This document shows, piece after piece, positions 1 to 9,600 of a DNA stretch of 64,000 bases (position 1 is its first letter; each line of letters opens with the position of its first letter). The DNA comes from JAHEFU01 sp020440645 (GTDB lineage: Bacteria > 4484-113 > JAFGCY01), in assembly GCA_020440645.1 (NCBI GenBank), contig JAGRNR010000007.1, forward strand, positions 1 through 64,000, written 5' to 3'. The position numbers were made by a program, and so were the translations under genes. The notes below the pieces were generated by a model. The model was not told the origin of the DNA. It made no database searches and saw only the letters and a list, made by a program, of their open reading frames with translations.

Positions 1-2347
1 CCCTGACGGAGGGGCTGTCCACACTGCACAATGAGAAGCTGCGGCCGCTGCCGGCATGCCTGCCGGTCTGGAAGGCAACGGCGGGCTGCTCGAGGCCATA
101 GGCCTGCCAGTAGCTGTGCTCGCTGCGCCAGTCACCGCTGTGGCCGGCGATGCCGTAGCTGATCTCATGGCGGCCCCAGTCCTGGCTGGCCTGGTCAGAG
201 TAGTCCGGGCCATGCACACCGGGGGTGCGCAGCAGCGTCAGGCGCATCGTGTTGTCATCGGGTTTGTCAGAGCCGTACTTGTAGGGGCAGAGGATGGTGG
301 CACCGAATTCGCCCGAGCTGTCGGTCAGGTCGAACCACTGGTGGCAGGGCACCTCATACTTCTTCTCGTCATTGTTGCCACGCTCGATCGTGCCGCATTC
401 CCAGCTGTAGGTCGCATTCGGGTTGGAAGCGGCGAGCGGGAAGCTGGCCTTGAGGTTGCAGTTGGCGGTGCGCCAGTCAATGCTGTCGTGGAACTCAACC
501 CGCTGGCCGCCGGCGCTCAGGCTGACCAGCTGGCTGAAGGTCGAACCCTGGGCCTCGCGCTCAATGCGCAGGGCCACGCGCACCGGACCGTCCTCGGCGA
601 TGCTGATCTTCGCAGGGCCGTCGACGTAGGCGAAGGGGGCCTGTGACTGGTCAGCCCAGTCGATGTTCCAGGCCGGCCAGTAGCCGGGGGCGTCATGCGT
701 GAAGGCAAGGCGCAGCGGCTCGCTGAGCAGTTCGCGGTTGATGGACTTGTCGAAGATGCTGGCAACGTCACCGGCCTTGTTGACGCTGACGCGATAGCGC
801 TCATTCTCGATGGTGTTGCCGGAGGCGGATACTGCGCTGCCAGCCTCAGATGACCCGGCACGCACGTCGAACACGCTGAAGCCAAAGGGCTCAAGCGGGG
901 CGCGGAAGGCGATGCTGGCGGTGCTGCCATCGCGGGAGAGCACCTGGGCTGCCATCATGCTGCCGTCAGCGCCCTGCACCACAATGTCTTCCGGGGCATC
1001 ACTGCCGAAGTCGACACTGCACTGCACGACGCTGTTGCGGCCGCGTCCGAGCGGATTGTAGACAACCAGCGGGATACCCTCAACATCGGTGTCGAGTGTG
1101 CTGCTGACCTGTCCGACGGCCGTTGCCAGCACGTCGGAGAACATGTTCATTGCGAGCACTTCGTCGTTGTAGGCGAGGTCATAGGCGAAGGGGATCGAGG
1201 TGCCGGGCAGGATGTCATGCATCTGGCTGCCAAGCGTCAGGTACCAGGCGTCCTTGATCTTGCGGTAGGGATAGTTGGCACCGTGCCTGAGCCCGGCGCT
1301 GACGGCGGCGGACTCCGCGCCGCTGGCCAGCAGCTCGTTCATGTGGTTCCAGCGTTTCATGTAGGCCTGGCTGGTGATGCTGCCGGCGCTGTGCTGGGTC
1401 AACAGCAGGTCGCCCTTGTAATGAGGCAGGTTGGGGATGGAGGAGTTCTGGATGTCGAGGAACATCTGCTCCGCCGTACTGCTGACAACGCGTACCGGGC
1501 CATCGCCATTCAGGCTCTTGCGGATCCATTCCATCGAACCGGTGGTCGGCGCGCCGCCCATGTCGCCGGTGCCGAAGTAGTGGTAGTCGGCATATACACC
1601 GCTGGCATCGCCATTGGCCTGGATGCGGTCCAGCCACTCCTGGCTGTTGGACAGATCCTGGTCGACGCGGCCGACGTAGGCGCCCGGGTTGAAGGCCGCC
1701 AGCACGACGCTGCTGCCGTCAAGCCCTTCCCAGACTCCGACGTTGAAGGGGATGCCGACGGCACTGCCCCAGGTCAGCTTCTGGGTGGAGAAGCCGCGGA
1801 TGCCGCAGTGTGAAAGCACGCCTGGCATGTTGGCCGGGAAGCCGAAGCAGTCCGGCAGGATGAACTCCTGGCTGGTCTTGCCGAATTCGTCGCGGAAGAA
1901 GCGGTTGCCATACAGCACCTGGCGCACAAGTGATTCGCAGGACGGCACGTTGACATCGCACTCATCGACGCTGGAGCCGCAGGGGAACCAGTTGCCGCTG
2001 GCAACGTAGCCCTTCATGCGCTCATAGTCCTCGGGGAAGTACTCCTTCATCATCTCGTAGCGGCGCGAACCGCTGAAGTTGAAGATGTATTCCGGGTACT
2101 TCTCGAACAGCGCGAAGTTGTCCTTCAGCGTGTCCTTCAGGTAGTCGCGGATGGTCTCCTGGTAGGACCAGCGCCACTGGGTGTCGAGGTGGGCATAGCC
2201 CACCACGTAAAGCGTGTTGCCATCGGATAGGTCAATCATCTCGTAATCCTGTGGGGCGGGGGCTTCATTCTGGCAGTGGCCCGCAAGCGGCAGTGCCAGG
2301 CAGGTACAGCACAGCAGTGCCGCGGTCATCAAACGCATCTGGTCCAT
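1..2347 (-). CDS. Exported GH38 alpha-mannosidase (3' end outside window)
   Basis: Probable retaining alpha-mannosidase of glycoside hydrolase family 38, removing alpha-linked mannose. Near the N-terminus is the GH38 zinc-site motif VGYAHLDTQWRW, and further on the nucleophile motif LPDCFGFPANMP. The N-terminus (MRLMTAALLCCTCLALPLAG) is a signal peptide, so the enzyme should act outside the cytoplasm. The start at 2347 lies two bases after the stop of the PTS gene upstream; an in-frame ATG at 2338 is an alternative. GAGGAG precedes both. It is the last visible gene of a PTS operon. E. coli mngAB also pairs a PTS with GH38, but that GH38 is cytoplasmic. The C-terminus is missing because the gene runs off the window. 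Family call is firm, substrate unknown. Confidence 0.88.
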   Translation of the reverse strand, partial: MDQMRLMTAALLCCTCLALPLAGHCQNEAPAPQDYEMIDLSDGNTLYVVGYAHLDTQWRWSYQETIRDYLKDTLKDNFALFEKYPEYIFNFSGSRRYEMMKEYFPEDYERMKGYVASGNWFPCGSSVDECDVNVPSCESLVRQVLYGNRFFRDEFGKTSQEFILPDCFGFPANMPGVLSHCGIRGFSTQKLTWGSAVGIPFNVGVWEGLDGSSVVLAAFNPGAYVGRVDQDLSNSQEWLDRIQANGDASGVYADYHYFGTGDMGGAPTTGSMEWIRKSLNGDGPVRVVSSTAEQMFLDIQNSSIPNLPHYKGDLLLTQHSAGSITSQAYMKRWNHMNELLASGAESAAVSAGLRHGANYPYRKIKDAWYLTLGSQMHDILPGTSIPFAYDLAYNDEVLAMNMFSDVLATAVGQVSSTLDTDVEGIPLVVYNPLGRGRNSVVQCSVDFGSDAPEDIVVQGADGSMMAAQVLSRDGSTASIAFRAPLEPFGFSVFDVRAGSSEAGSAVSASGNTIENERYRVSVNKAGDVASIFDKSINRELLSEPLRLAFTHDAPGYWPAWNIDWADQSQAPFAYVDGPAKISIAEDGPVRVALRIEREAQGSTFSQLVSLSAGGQRVEFHDSIDWRTANCNLKASFPLAASNPNATYSWECGTIERGNNDEKKYEVPCHQWFDLTDSSGEFGATILCPYKYGSDKPDDNTMRLTLLRTPGVHGPDYSDQASQDWGRHEISYGIAGHSGDWRSEHSYWQAYGLEQPAVAFQTGRHAGSGRSFSLCSVDSPSVR

Positions 2348-2349
2348 CC

Positions 2350-4872
2350 TCACTCCTCGTTTTCCCGCAGTTCGGACTGCAGGAACTGCACAATGTTATC
2401 AGCGGTCTCCGCGGCCCGCAGGCCGCTGCGGAAGTCCTCATTCATCAGGCGTCGTGCCAGGCGGGCGAAAACCTTCAGGTGGCGGTTACCCTCTTCGGAT
2501 GCCGGCATCGCAAGCAACAGCACCATGTCCACCGGGGCATTGTCCAGGCTGCCCCATTCGACTGCCTCGGGCAGCTTGAGCAGTGCCAGGCTGGCGGAAG
2601 CGGTGTGCTCAGTCTTGCAGTGAGGGATCGCGATCCCGTGGCCCAGTCCGGTGGAGTATGTCTCCTCACGGGCCCAGACGTCATCTTCAATTCCGTCTAT
2701 GTCTGCAGTGCGTCCATCCAGCAGCAGCATCCCGCACAGCTCACGGATCGCCTCAGCCTTGCTGCATGCCTTGCCCTGCGGATTGACTATCGCCGGGGCT
2801 ATCATGGGCGCTTCAGTGCTGCCGGATGCTGCATGCAGGATCTGCCGTACGGCATTGCCATCCTCCGCCGCGATGCACCTGTCAAGCAATTCACGGCCCT
2901 GCTCCATGCTGCAGGCAGCCAGCGCCTGCTTGGCAGCCGGGATCGCCGGGGCTGACATGCTCAGCTCATCGAACCCCAGCCCGGCCAGCAGGGGCGCGTG
3001 CAATGACTTGGCCGCGAACTCCCCGCAGATACCTATCCAGCGTCCGCTGGCCCGTGCGTCATCGCTGGCGATCTTCATCAGGCGCAGCAGGGCAGGGTGC
3101 AGCTCATCATGGATGGCGGCCACATCACGGTTGCCGCGATCCACTGCGAGGCTGTACTGGGTCAGGTCATTGCTGCCAATGCTGAAGAAGTCACAGTACT
3201 GCGACAGCGCGGGGACCTGCAAGGCTGCTGCCGGGACTTCCAGCATGCAGCCGAGCCGGACCGAATCGCTGACGGGACATCCCTCTGCAATCAGTTCAGC
3301 ACGCGCTGCATCATACATTTCCCGCAGCCAGCGCGCTTCTGCCAGGTTGGCAAGCATCGGTGCCATCACCCAGATCTCGCCGCTCGTACTGGCGCGCAGG
3401 ATGGCGCGCAGCTGGGTCTTCATCATTTCGGGGTAGCGCTGGCTGAGCCGGATCCCACGCACTCCGAGGAAGGGGTTCTCCTCATGCGGCATCGGCAGCC
3501 AGGGCAGGGGTTTGTCACCGCCGATGTCCACTGTGCGGATGATCAGGCGGCGACCATTCATTGCCGTTGCCATTTCGGTGTAGATTCCGGCCTGTTCGTC
3601 CTCGCTGGGCATACTCGCGGAGGCGGCGAACAACATCTCGGTCCGGAACAGGCCGACACCTTCAGCCCCGGAGGCGAGGGCGGCGGCAAGTTCGTCCGGA
3701 GCTGCCACATTGGCGGCAATCTCCACCTCGTGACCATCCGCAGTGCGGCCAGCAACTGCAGCGGCGGCACTCCTGCCTGAACTGAGCTGAGTCTCCCGTT
3801 GTGTTTCCAGCTCCACATAACGCTGCACTGCAACTGGCGGGTCAAGCACAACCACCCCACGGTTGCCATCTATGTACAGCGGCATGCCGTTGGCAAGTTG
3901 GCTCTGGTCGCTGATCCCAGCCACCACGGGAATGCCGTGAGAGCGGGCCAGGATCACGGTATGCGAGGTCAGGCCGCTTTCGCCGAGCACGATACCCTTC
4001 AGCAGCTTCTTGTCCAGTGCCAGCATGGTGCTGGTCGGCAGATTGGCGGCGCAGACGATGCTCGGCTCCGTCAGCACGAGCTCATGCCCATGCAGGTTCT
4101 CACCCGTCAGCTCCTCAAGCAGCTGCGTGCCGAGGTCCTCCAGGTCACCGCGCCGCTCCTGCAGGTATACGCTGCCGGATGCAGTCAGTTTCTCCGAGTA
4201 GCTGCGGATGGCCCAGGCAACGGCCTGTGCCGCACTGTCGCCATTCTCACTGATGCGCTGGCGGACGCTGTCATGCAGGCTGCGGTCACGGGCCAGGCTG
4301 AGCAGGGCGCGCTGGATTTCGACCTCCGCCAATCCGATGCAGTGCTCAAGCTGCTCCTCATGGTGCAGCTGCACGGCGGCGCTGGCCTTTTCATAGGCGG
4401 CCAGTTCAGCTTCCTCGCCGAGGCTTGCAGGCAGGCTGAAGCCTGCCGGCAGTTTCATGCCATTGCTGCGCACTGCTTTGGCAATGGCAATGCCCCCGGA
4501 TGCCGCCAGTCCGCCCAGCCAGTTGCCGACCAGGCCACGCAGGACATGCGGCAGCTGGCCACCTCCCATGTTGCCATTGGCTTCAGGCAAGGGCGTATCA
4601 CAGTCGGCCAGGCTTGATGTGATGAACTCCACGAGGGCGTTGTAAGCCGGCTGCGAGTCGCGGCCATCCACCCTGAGCAGGCAGATGTCGGTGTGCATTA
4701 CCCCCGCGGCGACCAGGTCCAGCACGCTGGCCACATCCGCGGAGTTGTTGTTGCGTTCGTTCAACAGCCGGATGTCAGCATTGAAACGTGTTGCCAGCTC
4801 AGCGAGGATGCTGGCCGGGCGCGCATGCAGTCCGTTTGGCAACGGGCAGCTGAAGCGGAACTCAAGCGGCAT
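2350..4872 (-). CDS. PTS multiphosphoryl transfer protein, HPr-EI-EIIA(Fru), FryA-like
   Basis: Three-domain phosphotransferase protein passing phosphate from PEP to a fructose-family EIIB. The N-terminal HPr domain carries its active histidine in PNGLHARPAS. A PEP-dependent enzyme I domain follows, with the phospho-histidine motif GLTSHTVILARSHGIPV and a PEP-binding barrel (GVGLFRTEMLF). The C-terminal EIIA domain has its histidine in GHGIAIPHCKTEHT. The length of 840 aa and the order HPr-EI-EIIA match E. coli FryA/PtsA rather than EIIA-HPr-EI proteins. I start at ATG 4872 (MPLEFRF), 7 bases after the EIIB stop; the open frame runs further upstream, but that stretch lies inside EIIB and is not HPr-like. 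It sits between EIIB and the GH38 gene in one operon. Confidence 0.92.
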   Translation of the reverse strand: MPLEFRFSCPLPNGLHARPASILAELATRFNADIRLLNERNNNSADVASVLDLVAAGVMHTDICLLRVDGRDSQPAYNALVEFITSSLADCDTPLPEANGNMGGGQLPHVLRGLVGNWLGGLAASGGIAIAKAVRSNGMKLPAGFSLPASLGEEAELAAYEKASAAVQLHHEEQLEHCIGLAEVEIQRALLSLARDRSLHDSVRQRISENGDSAAQAVAWAIRSYSEKLTASGSVYLQERRGDLEDLGTQLLEELTGENLHGHELVLTEPSIVCAANLPTSTMLALDKKLLKGIVLGESGLTSHTVILARSHGIPVVAGISDQSQLANGMPLYIDGNRGVVVLDPPVAVQRYVELETQRETQLSSGRSAAAAVAGRTADGHEVEIAANVAAPDELAAALASGAEGVGLFRTEMLFAASASMPSEDEQAGIYTEMATAMNGRRLIIRTVDIGGDKPLPWLPMPHEENPFLGVRGIRLSQRYPEMMKTQLRAILRASTSGEIWVMAPMLANLAEARWLREMYDAARAELIAEGCPVSDSVRLGCMLEVPAAALQVPALSQYCDFFSIGSNDLTQYSLAVDRGNRDVAAIHDELHPALLRLMKIASDDARASGRWIGICGEFAAKSLHAPLLAGLGFDELSMSAPAIPAAKQALAACSMEQGRELLDRCIAAEDGNAVRQILHAASGSTEAPMIAPAIVNPQGKACSKAEAIRELCGMLLLDGRTADIDGIEDDVWAREETYSTGLGHGIAIPHCKTEHTASASLALLKLPEAVEWGSLDNAPVDMVLLLAMPASEEGNRHLKVFARLARRLMNEDFRSGLRAAETADNIVQFLQSELRENEE

Positions 4873-4879
4873 GGACGGT

Positions 4880-5179
4880 TCAGCCGTCCAGCCTGGCGTA
4901 GATCGACTTCGGGTCCTTGATGGCCAGCTGGGCCGGAACCTCGATGATGCGCTTGCCATCGAAGCGCTCACGCTGCTCGATCTCGATGTCAACGGCGAGG
5001 ATCACCAGTTCGGCGGCCGCGATCTCAGCCGCAGTCAGTTCGTTCTCAATCCCCATTGCCCCCTGGGTCTCCACTTTCACCTCATGTCCCAGCTCACGTC
5101 CGGTCTTCTCGAGCTGCTCGGCCGCCATGTATGTATGGGCAATGCCCGTCGGGCAAGCCGTCACCGCCACTATCTTCAA
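4880..5179 (-). CDS. PTS fructose-family EIIB component
   Basis: A 99-residue stand-alone EIIB of the fructose PTS family. It accepts phosphate from EIIA on a cysteine and passes it to the sugar held by EIIC. The phosphocysteine motif VTACPTGIAHTYMAAEQL is at residues 6-23. The GAMGIENELT segment and the LAVDIEIE strand are typical of the family. It lies 18 bases after the EIIC stop and just before the HPr-EI-EIIA gene, so the complete transport chain is encoded contiguously. The sugar cannot be read from sequence; the neighbouring alpha-mannosidase suggests a mannose-containing or fructose-like substrate. Confidence 0.92.
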   Translation of the reverse strand: MKIVAVTACPTGIAHTYMAAEQLEKTGRELGHEVKVETQGAMGIENELTAAEIAAAELVILAVDIEIEQRERFDGKRIIEVPAQLAIKDPKSIYARLDG

Positions 5180-5197
5180 TGCCTTCCTCCTTGTAGC

Positions 5198-6313
5198 CTA
5201 GCCGGCCGCAGTTGCGGCCTGTTCCTCGTCCTGCTTAGCATTGCGCTGCGAGATGGTCTTAAGCGCGTTGATCATCATTGCCGTCACGAAGGTGCCGACG
5301 ATGATCGCCACCACGTACATGATCTTGTTGTCAACTACGGGAATCACGATCGGGCCGCCATGCGGGGCATGGTCTCCCACGCCACTGAGCATCGCGATGG
5401 TGGATGCCACCATCGAGCCGACGATGATCGAGGGGATCACCTTGAGTGGATCTGCCGCGGCGAATGGGATCGCTCCTTCCGTGATGCCGATCATGCCCAT
5501 TGCCAGACCGGCAATGCCGGCCTCGCGCTCCTCTTCCTTCCAGAGCTTCTTCTGCAGCATGGTGGCCAGGCCCATGCCGAGCGGCGGGGTGCAGATCGCG
5601 GCTGCCACGGCGCCCATGATCGCGTAGTTCTCCTGCTGGATCATGCCGAGACCGAAGAAGAACGCAGCCTTGTTGACCGGCCCGCCCATGTCAAACGCGA
5701 TCATCGCGCCGAGGATCATCGCCAGCACTACCTGGTTGCCGGTGCCCATCGTTTCCAGCCAGTTACCCAGCGAGAGCATCATGTCGGCGATCGGGTTGCC
5801 GATCACCATCAGCACAAGCAGGCCGACGAACACTGATGAGAGGATCGGGATGATCAGGATCGGCATGATCGGCTTGAGGATCTTCCCCGCGGGAATCTTC
5901 TTGATCTGGTTGACGATCCAGCCTGCCAGCAGGCCGATCACCAGTGCGCCGAGGAAGCCAGTGCTGACCTCAGTCGGGGCACCCTCAACGGGATTCTGCA
6001 CCGGGATGTGGTTGCAGAGGAAGCCGCCGACGAAGCCTGGCACCAGTCCGGGCCGCCCGGCGATCGCATAGGAGATGTATCCGCCGAGGATCGGCAGCAG
6101 CAGCGAGAAGGCCGCCACTCCGATGGTGAGCATGGTGCTCAGAACATGGCTGCCTGAGGGGTCCGGGGCGTTGTCGGCACCCTTCGGGGCAAATGCCAGT
6201 GCCAGCGCGATCAGGATGCCGCCTGCTGCCACGAAGGGGATAGCATAGGAAACGCCGGTCAGCAGGTACTGGCGCAGCTTCTTGAGGCTTTCGGTTACAG
6301 GACTGTCAGACAT
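5198..6313 (-). CDS. PTS fructose-family EIIC permease
   Basis: Integral membrane sugar channel of the fructose PTS family, about ten hydrophobic segments. The N-terminal segment LLTGVSYAIPFVAAGGILIA and the later AFDMGGPVNKAAF are hallmarks of fructose EIIC. It lacks fused EIIA and EIIB domains, which are encoded by the two genes downstream. I choose ATG 6313 (MSDSPVTESLKKL), preceded by GTGGGAG at good spacing, over a GTG 39 bases upstream. First gene of the PTS-GH38 operon; the promoter should lie in the 6314-6607 gap shared with the divergent sensor gene. Confidence 0.92.
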   Translation of the reverse strand: MSDSPVTESLKKLRQYLLTGVSYAIPFVAAGGILIALALAFAPKGADNAPDPSGSHVLSTMLTIGVAAFSLLLPILGGYISYAIAGRPGLVPGFVGGFLCNHIPVQNPVEGAPTEVSTGFLGALVIGLLAGWIVNQIKKIPAGKILKPIMPILIIPILSSVFVGLLVLMVIGNPIADMMLSLGNWLETMGTGNQVVLAMILGAMIAFDMGGPVNKAAFFFGLGMIQQENYAIMGAVAAAICTPPLGMGLATMLQKKLWKEEEREAGIAGLAMGMIGITEGAIPFAAADPLKVIPSIIVGSMVASTIAMLSGVGDHAPHGGPIVIPVVDNKIMYVVAIIVGTFVTAMMINALKTISQRNAKQDEEQAATAAG

Positions 6314-6607
6314 TGGTGCTCCCACCGACCTGGTATGGATGGACGGCTGCACCAGCCAGGCAGCGCCCGCTGCCTATTGTGACACTCACGGGTATTTCTG
6401 TGAAGTCTCAGGCGGCAGGTTCAGCGAGACAAGAAGGTCTGCGAAACGGGAATAGCTGAGCAATTGCACCGGTCTTCGAATTCGGAAAAGAGGAAGCAGG
6501 CTAGGCAAGCGGCCCATCGAAACTTGTCAATTCAGGGTGCCGGAAGATGATGGAAATTTCAAGCATTCCAACCAAGCTAATCAAACAAAATCAACCATAC
6601 AGGTCTG
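6314..6607. other. Divergent intergenic region (PTS operon / sensor-regulator)
   Basis: About 290 bases between the divergent PTS operon and the hybrid sensor gene. It must hold promoters for both directions, but I see no convincing -35/-10 pair. The right part (6540-6610) is AT-richer than its surroundings. A short open frame at 6547-6777 overlaps the start of the sensor gene in another frame and is not protein-like. Confidence 0.4.
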
Positions 6608-9600
6608 ATGATCATTGCACGCCTCGATTTCGTAAAATGGAGCTTAAAAGCGAAATATCTGATTTGTTTGAAGATAAGGTATTCATACCGGAAGTCGAAT
6701 CTGTCGGGTCTACTCTCCCCGCAAACATTGAACCAATTGCGGATTCTACTGGACCAGTCCGATACTTCAGGAATTAATCAGTCAATTCATTCCAGCGGGC
6801 CGGGAATTCAGGAAGCGGTGTCAGACTCCCAGGAAACATACAACAGCGCGAGCGATCACAAAAGGGACGCACACGCACGTATTTTGCGTGAGGCCTATTC
6901 AGAGATTGTCACTGGCAATGCTGTTACTGAAGGCAAGGTGGAACAAGCATTCCGCCAGATCTGCCGGACGGTTGCTCGCACTCTTTCACTTGATCGCTGC
7001 AGTATCTGGTTGCTCAGTGAAAATGGCAAGCTGGTTTGCCAGCAGCTGTACCTGATGGGACAGGACCAGTTCGCGGAAGGCGGAATATATGATTCCGCTG
7101 CGATTCCTCAGTACCTTGGGTACCTCAGGGCGGAAATGGTGCTGGAAACGGCTGATGCAGCCAATGACCCACGACTGGAGGAACTGAAGGACAGCTACAT
7201 TGACAGACTCAATATCGGCGCCATGCTTGATTCCGCTATCAGCCTTGATGGAGAACTGCTGGGAGTGATCTGCTGCGAATCGATTGGCAGGTGTCGCAAC
7301 TGGCTCGGGGAAGAGATCTTCTTCATGCGCGCCCTGGCGGACCAGGCTGCACTGACGATGAGCAACCGCGTCCGCCTTGAGGCGATTGAGAAGATTCGCC
7401 GCAATGACCTGTTTTTCCACGACCTGTTTGAGGATTCCCCACTTGGAATCACAATCCGAGACCAGGATGACAGGCTTCTGGTGTTCAACCATGCCTGGCG
7501 CCAGATTTGGAAACTTGATGACGACTACATTGCCCAGCTTATGGGCCGTGGTGCAGGACAGGTGGAGAGCAAGTGGCCCAGTTTTGCGGATTACAGGCAG
7601 GAAGACGTTGCTCGGATCCGCGAGATCCAGAGAAACGGTGGTTCATACGTAATTCCCGAGCTGCGTACCCTGAACAGGCCGGAGGGGGCTGCGAAGTGGG
7701 TCTCCCAGCAGGTCTACATTTCAAAGGACGGGGATGGCGGGACCTGGCGCCAGATTGGCATCACAGAGGACATCACCGATCGCAAGCAAGCGCAGCAGAT
7801 GCTTGAGCAATTGGCCAGCAGTCTGAATGCCGCCACCGGACGGGAATTCTTCCGCATCCTGACGCAGCGCCTGTGCCAGTCCCTCGGGGTCAGCCATTCC
7901 CTGATCTGCCAGATCAGCAAGGATGACAGGGGGATGGTTGAAACGATTTCCGTCTGCCAGGACGGGACACAGCTTGAGAACATTTCCTATGCACTGGAAG
8001 GTACGCCCTGTGCGAGCGTGATCGGCGGCAGACCCTGCCATATCGAGAACGGCGTCCAGCGGCAGTTCCCGCATGATGAACTGCTGCGCCAGATGGGTGT
8101 CGATTCCTACATGGGAATACCGCTGAATTCCTCCCAGGGCCAGCCACTCGGCCTGATGGCAATCCTCGGACGTGAGGCGATTGCCAGTCCCGATGTTGCC
8201 CGCAACTTCCTCGAGGTGTTCTCGAACCGCGCCGCTGCCGAGCTGGAAAGGCTGCAGGCCGAGCAGGAGCTCAGTGCAAGCGAGGAAAGGTTCCGCATTG
8301 CCATGACAATCATGAATGAGGGCATGGTGATGCTGGATGCGGAAGGTCGGATCAGCTATGTGAACCAGGTGCTGGCCAGCCTGATCGGCCTTCCGCGCAA
8401 CCGGCTGGAAGGCCGGCCGGCGGAGGACATCGTCGCGCATGAGAGCCAGGATATATATGCGGAGCAGAGGGAACGCCGGAGAAGTGGTGGTGCAGGCAAC
8501 TATGAGGGAATGCTGCTCTGCGCAAATGGTGATTCGATACCCGTCCGTGTCAATGCGACACCACTCTTTTCCGGCGATGGCGATTTCCTGGGCAGCATTG
8601 CGATCGTGACGGACCTCCGCTCGAAGCGCAGGGAGGAGCAGGCTGTCCGTGAGCATCGTGAGGAGATGCGGCGCATCACGGCGGAACTTGCACTGTCAGA
8701 GGAACGAGAGCGCCGCAGGCTCGCCAGCAGCCTGCATGACGGCATAGGGCACTCGCTGTCCAGTCTAGCCATGCTGCTGCAGGAACTCAGCAGCAGCTTG
8801 CCGGACGGAGGAGGGGCGAAGCTGGAACAGGGCTTGCGTATCACCCGGGAGGCGATCGACTCCTCACGGGGGATCGTGTTTGAACTCAGCCCGCCGATGC
8901 TGCATGAGATGGGCCTGCTGCCCACGCTGCGCTGGCTTGCGGAACATACTCACAAGACCTACGGCATACCTGTCAGTGTGATTGACAACGAAGTCGCCGC
9001 TCCGCTGCAGGAGGAGATCAGGATCCTGCTGTTCCAGGCAGTGCGGGAACTGCTGTTCAATGCAGTGAAGCACTCGAAGGCCTCACACGTCGTCATCACC
9101 GTTGACGGGCATGAAAACGGTGTCAGGCTCGGTGTCTCGGACGACGGCGTCGGTTTCGACTTCAACGAACTGCTGACAATGCGCAGCCAGACAGGCAGCT
9201 ACGGCCTGTACAGCATCAATGAGAGGATGAACCATGTGGGAGGCCAGCTAGAGATCAACGCCCGTCCGGGCCAGGGTGCTTCCTTCTTCCTCAATGCCCC
9301 GCTCAGTGCCGCCAACCGGCAGCAGGTGGAGGTTGCCAAGCCGGCCCCGCAGGGTCAGACTGCCGTAACAGGCACGACCCGTGTGCTGCTTGTCGATGAC
9401 CAACAGCTGATCCGCCAGGGGGTACGAAGCATCCTGTCACGGGATACGGGAATAGAGGTGGTAGGAGAAGCCGAAAATGGACGCCATGCGCTGGAGCAGG
9501 CACGCCGGCTGCGGCCCGACATAGTGCTGATGGACATCGACATGCCTGAGATGGATGGCATTGCGGCAACAGCGGAGATCCGCCGGACGATGCCGGAAAC

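Noticed and set aside
2251..4617. Several long open frames on the plus strand (for example 2651-3436, 3097-3780, 3799-4617)
   Set aside because: They lie opposite the PTS fusion protein, lack family features and are typical shadows in GC-rich coding DNA.
6547..6777. A 76-codon frame overlapping the start of the sensor-regulator gene
   Set aside because: No recognisable family, no ribosome site, and it overlaps the large gene; it may only mark uncertainty about where that gene starts.
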